Assembly (NCBI GenBank): GCA_002751075.1
Contig: NAOQ01000009.1
Location: forward strand, 249,226-265,082
Source of the DNA: Ichthyophonus hoferi
Lineage: Eukaryota; Opisthokonta; Ichthyosporea; Ichthyophonida; Ichthyophonidae
DNA length: 15,857 nt
Reading direction: 5' to 3'
In this document: in pieces, positions 1-15,857 of the stretch
Numbering within the stretch: position 1 is the first letter of the stretch
Layout of the letters: every line of letters starts with the position of its first letter
Position numbers and translations under genes: made by a program
The notes under the pieces: model-generated
What the model was told of the DNA's origin: nothing
What the model saw: only the letters and a program-made list of their open reading frames with translations
Database searches by the model: none

Positions 1-37
<37 letters not shown>

Positions 38-338
38 TATGTATTCTATTTTTGGATATATCTAACCAATGATAATGATAGGGCAAGAAAAAAGAATAAA
101 TGTTGATAAAAAAGTAAATAAATTTTATTATTTCCACTTATGATGGTTCATTTACTAACCAAATATTGATTAAATATACAGATGATATAATAACTATTAC
201 GTGATAATAGTCGAATAAAAAGGAGATGGGGGGGGAGAAGGGCTAGAAGGTAGTAGCAATTGAGCAAGAAAGGAAATAGCATATATATCCTTTAATTTTA
301 TGTTGTAGGTTAGTGTTTAGATCTGATCGCACTCATAC
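1..338 (-). other. intron 14 (partial)
   Basis: Runs off the window edge. Contains an (AT)n run at 1-40 and a short G-rich tract (gatggggggggagaag) near 225-240. I see no exon-like block here that matches NSUN2. Confidence 0.7.
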
Positions 339-9531
<9,193 letters not shown>

Positions 9532-9556
9532 CTGCAAGACAAAAGAAGAATGACTA
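9532..9556 (-). other. 3' splice site directly before the start codon
   Basis: On the minus strand the bases before the ATG read CATTCTTCTTTTGTCTTGCAG, an unbroken pyrimidine tract ending in CAG. It is the best-looking acceptor in the gene, so the mRNA leader is probably spliced on here, either from an upstream noncoding exon or by trans-splicing. Confidence 0.75.
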
Positions 9557-11284
9557 GGAGTAGGATACTAGGGGCTAGATTCATTGACATAGGTATGTTT
9601 ATTGTTCTGGTGTCAAAGAGGTAAACCCGAATTTATTCTCTACACCCTCTGTAACTATTATATTTTAATAACAATGAGTTATTACAAAAGTGTTGATTTT
9701 CATGGTTAAATAGATGACTTAAACAGCACAGCTCTCAAATCAACTATTTCCAAATGGTTGAAATACTAAAAATTAACCTTTACTATTAGTATCTATAACA
9801 TCTGAAACCAAACTAAAGAAAACAAACGCAACGATAACTAAAGAGTAATAATATACTATAAAGCTAATAATCGCATTGCTCCTAACGAAAAACTGATGAT
9901 TGAAAACAAAAAAACTGCTTTGGTATTGGTATGAAACTGCGGACATTTTTGGAGAGTACCACAAATAAGGCTGGATGTGCACGGTTTAGTTTACATCGCT
10001 GTTAAAAGCCTTTATCTATACACTATATATAGTCTAAAATTATCCATCAAGATAATCCACTAGATAAATACTATGTAGAACTGGCGAGCCAAAAGAGAAT
10101 ATGCAAGATGGAATCATACATCAACACAGAAAGATGAAAGAAAGCGTGTAAGTCAACGGGAAAAGATGAAAAGATAACACTCAACATAGATTTTTTCAAA
10201 AGTAATATATTTTAATAATCTTTATTACTTTAATATTTAATACCAATGTTACATATTATAGTTTATAAGTAACCATGATATAATATGATATGATAATAAC
10301 CTTTGCCTGATGCCTCTTCCTTATTCCCTCCTTCCCTGTTAACTAGATAGCAACTGCGGCAGATCACTAGATGGAACGTGTACATACCTTGTGCAAGAAT
10401 CCGCACAGACTTAAGCAGTTGTGCGAGAATCCAATCATATTTAAGTATAGATCGGGCCAAAATAGATTTAAACGGGGCGACTCTTTTAGATCGAGCCAGC
10501 TTTTGTGATCGGAATGTTGTGGATACGTGTGTATATACACATGCATGTAATATTAGATATTCAATGCTTAGGACTATGCTATGTTTTTTAAAAAAATTAA
10601 AAATGTAAGTATGTCTTTTTTTCGGTATATATTTGTTTATTAATATACACATGATAATGATTGTATGTGAGATTTCAAGTGCGTTTATTTTTAACCTCAT
10701 TTCAAATCTATCAATAAAGACCAGGCCGATGTAAAGTATTATGAAAAAAAAATTAAATACACCTTATACTCCACTAATATAAATTTTGATAAATATAGAT
10801 AATACCTATTTTATTATAGCCTTCTATTTGAGCTAAAATGTATTATCAAAACTGGCCTACGCCACTATTCGAAATTACCTACAAGCATCGATTTATTTAA
10901 CTGAGCCATACCAAAATAAAAAATAAGAGCCACCAATAAGAAGCATGATTGATTATAATGCAATAAAGATCGCCACATACCAAGATTTGATGAATTGTAC
11001 ATTATATATTAAAAAAAAATGTTGAAAGTGACTTTTTAGTTAATATATACCTTGTTAATTAATATTTTCACAACCTTCTCTAAAAAAAAAAAAAAAAAAT
11101 TTTTTTTAATTTTAAATATGTTTACATGAAATAATTATCTCAATTCCCACTACTAGTCTACCAGTATTAAAATATTCTGGTTGTTCCAGTATGAATGTAA
11201 GTTTCCGTATTGAGTTTTAAATCTAAACACTTTACTATTCAAAAATACTTTTTTTCTTATTTAACCTACAGAGAAATACTTATT
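9557..11284. other. 5' flank without a supported gene
   Basis: AT-rich sequence. A less AT-rich island lies at about 10300-10560 and contains a minus-strand donor-like site CACAAG|gtatgt at 10388/10387 and short internal repeats (gtgcaagaatccgc / gtgcgagaatccaa; tagatcgggcca / tagatcgagcca). Longer open frames across it resemble no family I know. An A18T8-type tract sits at 11082-11114. Confidence 0.6.
11082..11114 (+). repeat. A-run followed by T-run
   Basis: About 18 A then about 8 T, a self-complementary homopolymer tract. Confidence 0.95.
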
Positions 11285-12062
11285 ATGATCTGTTGAAGTA
11301 TTTCAGCTCCTACAGGGGTTGGGCTGTATACTTCACAATGTTGTGTACGAGAAAGACTTATTGTTCATGTAGGATTGTATCTCTAAATATTCGGTAGTAG
11401 TTAAGAGCTAAATATTAAGTAATGATAATTAACCAATTGCCTAATGTCACTACTAAAGTTTAGCACGTGATTTGATCGTGGTTATATTATAGTGTTGGAC
11501 ATTGACAGTTAATAACAAATATTGATTTCGGATACCAGCAAGATACATAACAACCTAATTGATTCTTTGGCTAATCATTGAAAAATATGTTGCAAACAAC
11601 ATGCTAGTAACCATTCGATAGAACCCATGATCGGGGATAAGCACATCTCAGATGTTTATCACATCGTTACCTGGTGTTGCCCTTGTTGTAATCTAATATG
11701 CTGATAGATTCGGCTTCACTCTCTAAGGACATAAAGTGTTCGTTTTCTGTATCTCTGGAACTGGAGTTTAAATCCTCCAAAAGATTTCTAGATGTATCCT
11801 CTTCACTGTCAGAGGAGAGTTGAGCCTGTAACTTTTTTTACCTCCACGGGTCTTAACTTGGTTGCTGAGGTTATGGTCGATTTCCGCTTAACTCTAATAA
11901 TGGAAGGTGTAGAAACCTTTCCTCTACTTGCTACTATAATAGCCTCTTAATTAAACACACAGGGAAACAAAGTCTTTTGTACAAATTTTCGATTTAGGTA
12001 GTAACACATGTAAAGTTAGGATCCAGACTAAGTCTGAGACTGCTGGTTATATAGGTGTTGGT
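11285..12062 (-). mobile_element. degenerate LTR-type element fossil, reverse copy
   Basis: Two blocks on the minus strand match a second copy at about 12150-12870 on the plus strand: 11690-12062 matches 12505-12870, and 11285-11580 matches about 12185-12500. Identity is about 70-75% by eye, so the copies are old. Read on the minus strand, the order is leader, coding-like remnant, then the terminal-repeat-like arm, which would fit the 5' end plus a 3' LTR with most of the interior lost. It is clearly broken. The LTR assignment is inference; another repeat class is possible. Confidence 0.55.
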
Positions 12063-12149
12063 TCAAGTTAATACCAGTTGACTAGGTGCTAAAAAATTTG
12101 CTCTTGTAAAAGTACTCGACTTGATAGATCGCTATCAACATAATGCCCT

Positions 12150-12870
12150 AAAATGTCTAGAGATTACATAAAGAGTCAAAGAGATATTATTCTGGATGCT
12201 ATCTATCACATATATATTACCATGTTTGACAATTAAATGCCAAATGACCATGACAAATTCACGTGCCAGTCTGCACTAAACATTTAGTTCAAATTAAATA
12301 GAATTAGCGACTACGTAATAAATTATTATCATTGATTAATATCTGTCTTTTAATTATTGATTGAAACCTCACACTAAACGCTGCCAATAAATATTCAGAT
12401 GTACAATCCTAAGCGCACAATAAATATTTTTTGTACAAGACATCATGAAGTATACAGCCTAACAACTGTGGCAGCTGAAATACTTTAACGGATCTTAAAC
12501 CAAAAATTATATAACCAGCAACCACAAACCTTGTCTGGATCCTGGCTGTTATGTGTTGTATGAATAAAAGACTTATGCAAAAGACTTTGTTTCTTTGTTT
12601 GTTTATTAAGAGGTCGTTATGGTAGCAACTATGAGAGGTCGGCGCCTACAATTACTAGAGTTAAGCAAAAATCAACCATAGCATCCGCAACAAAGTTAGG
12701 ATCTGTAGAAAAGAATAAGTTACGGGTTCATTTCTCATCTGAGAGTAGTCTGAAAAATATCACGAGAAATCCTTTGGAGGACTTCAAATCTAGCTCCAGA
12801 GATTCAGAAAACAAACAATTTATGTCCGTCGATTGTGAAGCAAAATCTACTAGCATATTAGTTTCCAACA
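12150..12870 (+). mobile_element. degenerate LTR-type element fossil, forward copy
   Basis: Order on the plus strand is terminal-repeat-like arm (about 12150-12500), leader (12505-12615, with AATAAA and a T-rich stretch), a possible tRNA primer-binding site beginning TGGTAGCAA at about 12620, then a coding-like remnant to about 12870. TGGTAGCA is the sequence complementary to the 3' end of initiator Met tRNA. No reverse transcriptase or integrase is seen. Broken and old; it faces away from the reverse copy. Confidence 0.55.
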
Positions 12871-15408
12871 TAAGCTTTAAAAAATTTATTTTAAATATAT
12901 TATCTTTTCTTTCTAAAGGTGCGACAACGGGAATGTACTATGTTAGCATTATTGGCTATATATGGAAAGTAAAAACTCGTGAATTCTTGATCTTTTTGAT
13001 GTTTGTATGTGTTTAGTATATTTTATTTATGTGTTTAGTGTTGTGACGATTGTAGACGTAGTCAATAAAAAATTGAGAACTGTTGGAACGCTTCCACAAT
13101 TTAATTAAAGCATAACCAATCTAAGATACCTGAAAACCCACTTTCAACTCGTAGAGTATTTTTTTTTTGGTTTCAAGATTAACTGGTTAACTAACCGCAA
13201 ATTAAGCAATAAACGATATGATGCTTTAAAGTAATATCAAATAAAATTATTGTAAATGTAATAATTAACAAGCTATTGTAATAATGCTTCGGCTCGCCAA
13301 TTCATTTGAGCTTATATATGATATTCTGATCCTCAATCAAATCTTCAATCAATCATTGACTATAATTTCCCCAATCAATTGATTAATTTCCTCCAATTGC
13401 AAACTACATAGAAGAGGCTTCATAATTGTATAAATGCAATTAGGCAATATTGGAAATGGGAGTTGTGTCTGTTGTACTGAATTCTATTTGACGTAGAGTG
13501 TGTCTGGATTGTAGACGGACACTATGCAAAAACAAATTAATGGTTTGGCTAAACCAGGATTAACTAGTTGACCTTCTAATAAAGAATCTGGATGATAAAT
13601 TTTTGCCACTTGAGAATTGAAAGACATAATATAAACGAATAATAAAACAATTAAATTAAATTTCTGGAAAGGCCTTTAGAATATCTTGACAATTGAAAGC
13701 TGCAATAGCAACAGTAATAGTAAACAGTAACTTTTTTATTGTTTTAAGAATTTATTATGAGGGATAAAATAGGGAAACACTAATAATCATAAGTGTAAAG
13801 TTCTTTTTAGTTTGTTGTGTATACGAAATACTTAACTACTAGTATAAATACTACGCTTCATACATTAACAAAGGTACCAGAACAGTTGAGTAATATACTA
13901 CTGTTTAGTCACTGAAAAATCATATTACAAAATTCAATATATCTTTTTATGTATTCATATTTTGTCTATAGTGCTTAAAGAGGTTGAAGTATATAATCTA
14001 AATACTTTACTAGAAGGCCAACTGGTCAAGCCTAATGTCGTTTTTCCTAATATTCTATACAGTAACTGTTTATCTACAACCACAATTAGATCGTAGTTAT
14101 TACATATATAATACTGCATTTGGTACAAAATTAAAAACCTACATATCTCTTGAGCAACAGCATGAGCTTGAGCAGAAATTATCGAAAGCTCTAGGTTACC
14201 AGGCTACATACTTTAAATGGTAACAAGTATCCCTGACTTTATCACCTTTGTCAATATTTTCAAGATAAAATAGTGTTATTTTTTAATTAGCAATTCGGCG
14301 ATTAATCGTCCATTATACCCTATTATTCCGCACTCTATGTCATTTTATTTTATTTTGCTTGCTTTGATTTTATTTTGTCCGAAAATATTTTTTTGACTGC
14401 CCTGATCAACACATCCCACACTATGGGCCGATGAACTTGACTATACCATTCCATATATAAATTAACCAAAATTCTAGTAGCAAGCGCATCAGGCGGCGAT
14501 TGGCTAATCACACATCATTACAATAGACATATTTATTGGCCAATCCCATATAATACCATACGTACACATATACCCATACTAAATTGTTAAAAGATCACTA
14601 ATCACAGTAGGTTCGATCGAATTCATAGTATGCAACATATAGGCCCTATTACATCAATAAGTTAATTTACCATCTAAAGAGGGGCATAATAGTATTTTAG
14701 TATTGCGGCAAGATCGGGTAATTCTAGTGGGTCTCTTTAACCGATCGGGAGTTGGATTAGCTAATACAAATTTATGATTGGCTCTATTTAAATTATTGGA
14801 TTTAACAACATTGCAGTTGAACTGGAAAGATTAGCGCTGGCGGTAAAAGCGAAGTACAAAAACAAAACAAAGAGGGATAATAAAGAGGGGCACTCCATAC
14901 CATATCATAATACGACTTTGATATATATCATTTTTCTAAAAAACAGCATACTCGTCTGTTCCCTTTCTGGTTTTATAGCACCAAATTACTACAAGGATAT
15001 AGCAACTGTGAACATATTTCATTATATATTACATTAAATTATATTGCTATAAGTTAAAATAACACACCTTCAAATGTACCGAAGCTAATATTGCATTAAA
15101 ATAAATCGACGTCTATATGATGCAGTGAGATTAAATTTGAATTAAACGGTATACCTAATATAATATGGTATACTGGAACTGATCTCAATCTGAATTATTA
15201 CTGCGTAAATAAAAGAGATAAAGAATCTAGATCCCTGGAGCCCAGTTTCCAGTTCTTTTACAGTATCCAGAAAGATTGAATAGAATATCTATCCTCCTAT
15301 TGCAATTGAGGTTATTGGTAATTTAAACATATATGGAGACGAGCTAAAGACTACACCATTTTAAATTATATAGCTTATATTTAATAAATTTATTTTTCTT
15401 TGACATAC
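12871..15408. other. AT-rich flank without a supported gene
   Basis: Holds short open frames of no recognised family, for example one ending in the stop at 14221-14223 (ELEQKLSKALGYQATYFKW), and weakly repeated stretches such as gattaactggttaactaacc (about 13170) against gattaactagttgaccttc (about 13559). A 12-bp direct repeat taaagaggggca occurs near 14676 and 14880. Several ATTGG/CCAAT motifs lie at 14503-14545 and 14775-14805. None of these suffices for a call. Confidence 0.55.
13320..13400 (-). repeat. diverged relative of the 15485-15580 segment
   Basis: Shares aatcaaatcttcaat and caattgatta at matching spacing with 15500-15575, roughly 65% identity by eye. It suggests a dispersed repeat or a duplicated coding fragment. 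Confidence 0.45.
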
Positions 15409-15662
15409 TATATAATATATTTCTATTAGAAATCTAAGTCTTAAATGTCCATGTAAATTAATATTTATATTCTGGTTCACTAATGAAATTTCACCAATAT
15501 TATTATAATCTTTAATCAAATCTTCAATAATTACTTGACTAAGAGTTCCATCATTCAATTGATTATACGCTCCATTACTAAAAATACCTGCAGTCACACA
15601 TGAAACTACACTGTTATCAGTAGTAGGTAGTAGTATTAAATTACTGTTGCTTACGTACGTAA
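15409..15662 (-). CDS. candidate orphan internal exon, unknown product
   Basis: An open frame of 84 codons lies between an acceptor-like site (tgttttttacttatataag) and a donor-like site (ATA|gtatgt), 254 nt. It begins TYVSNSNLILLPTTDNSVVS and contains NGAYNQLNDGTLSQVIIEDL. The composition is less biased than the simple-repeat frames around it. I do not recognise the family, and no partner exons are visible within the window. Because a diverged relative occurs near 13320-13400, it may belong to a dispersed repeat rather than a host gene. Confidence 0.3.
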
Positions 15663-15857
15663 CTTATATAAGTAAAAAACAACATTAAAAAAATAAAAAA
15701 TAGAAAATAGAAGGGCATGTGATTAATTTGGGTATTTCTTTATGGACCTAACCCTTAACTTCTACTGACTTTTTTAATAATTAAAAAACATGTTTTGTCA
15801 TTTGTTTTCCGTGTATGCACGGAGACACGTTACAGTTTTCGACTTGAGATATTCATG
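15663..15857. other. window edge, nothing recognised
   Basis: AT-rich sequence with A runs near 15685-15710. A short dyad tccgtgtatgcacgga sits at 15808-15823. Confidence 0.5.

Noticed and set aside
10263-10700. Minus-strand frame of about 145 codons and a plus-strand frame of 76 codons over it
   Set aside because: No family resemblance, ordinary for AT-rich flank, and the minus frame does not join exon 1 in frame through the only good donor.
13971-14223. Two adjacent plus-strand open frames after an acceptor-like site
   Set aside because: Different frames, no recognised domain, possibly remains of a repeat; not enough for a gene call.
14595-14625. ggttcgatcgaattc resembling a tRNA B box
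   Set aside because: No A box at the right distance and no cloverleaf; not a tRNA or clear SINE head.
14500-14810. Clustered ATTGG/CCAAT motifs as a promoter
   Set aside because: Five-base motifs are expected often, and no gene start is identified nearby.
14795-15055. Plus-strand open stretch containing AVELERLALAVKAKYKNKTK
   Set aside because: No start codon, no homology recognised, and no convincing donor downstream.
15128-15284. Plus-strand frame with NIIWYTGTD and YYCVN, suggestive of an Ig-like domain
   Set aside because: The Trp to Cys spacing is far too short for an Ig fold, and the frame is only about 50 codons.

Overview
This window is AT-rich, intron-rich eukaryotic nuclear DNA. 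It holds one recognisable host gene. On the minus strand, from 9531 down to 339, fourteen exons joined by GT-AG introns encode the first 443 residues of an NSUN2/Trm4-type tRNA (cytosine-5)-methyltransferase. All fourteen exon junctions keep the reading frame, and the joined protein follows human NSUN2 and yeast Trm4 through every catalytic motif. The gene leaves the window at its low-coordinate edge inside intron 14, so the C-terminal part is absent. The species cannot be named: animals, fungi, plants and protists all carry this gene.

Layout. Positions 1-9456 are exons of 57-140 bp separated by introns of about 0.3-1.4 kb, most of them loaded with simple sequence: (AT)n, (TATG)n, 5-bp ATTAT/ACTAT arrays, TAA/TAG trinucleotides, and a 560-bp TATAGTG-type minisatellite in intron 6. 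Exon 1 (9457-9531) begins with the start codon directly behind a strong 3' splice site, so the 5' leader must be joined from elsewhere, by cis- or trans-splicing.

Positions 9532-15857 are the 5' flank. Microsatellites almost vanish there. The main structure is a head-to-head pair of old, diverged copies of one repeat family (about 11285-12062 reversed, about 12150-12870 forward), best read as fossils of an LTR-type element. Further out there is a candidate orphan exon at 15409-15662 (minus) with a weak relative near 13320-13400, and otherwise AT-rich sequence without a gene I can support.

Only one gene is seen, so no pathway can be described across genes. The most notable points are the Asn replacing a conserved SAM-pocket Asp in the methyltransferase, the splice acceptor abutting its start codon, the microsatellite forming the upstream part of the exon 14 acceptor, the periodic dyad-bearing minisatellite in intron 6, and the inverted repeat pair upstream. 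I see no clear sign of a wholly new system.
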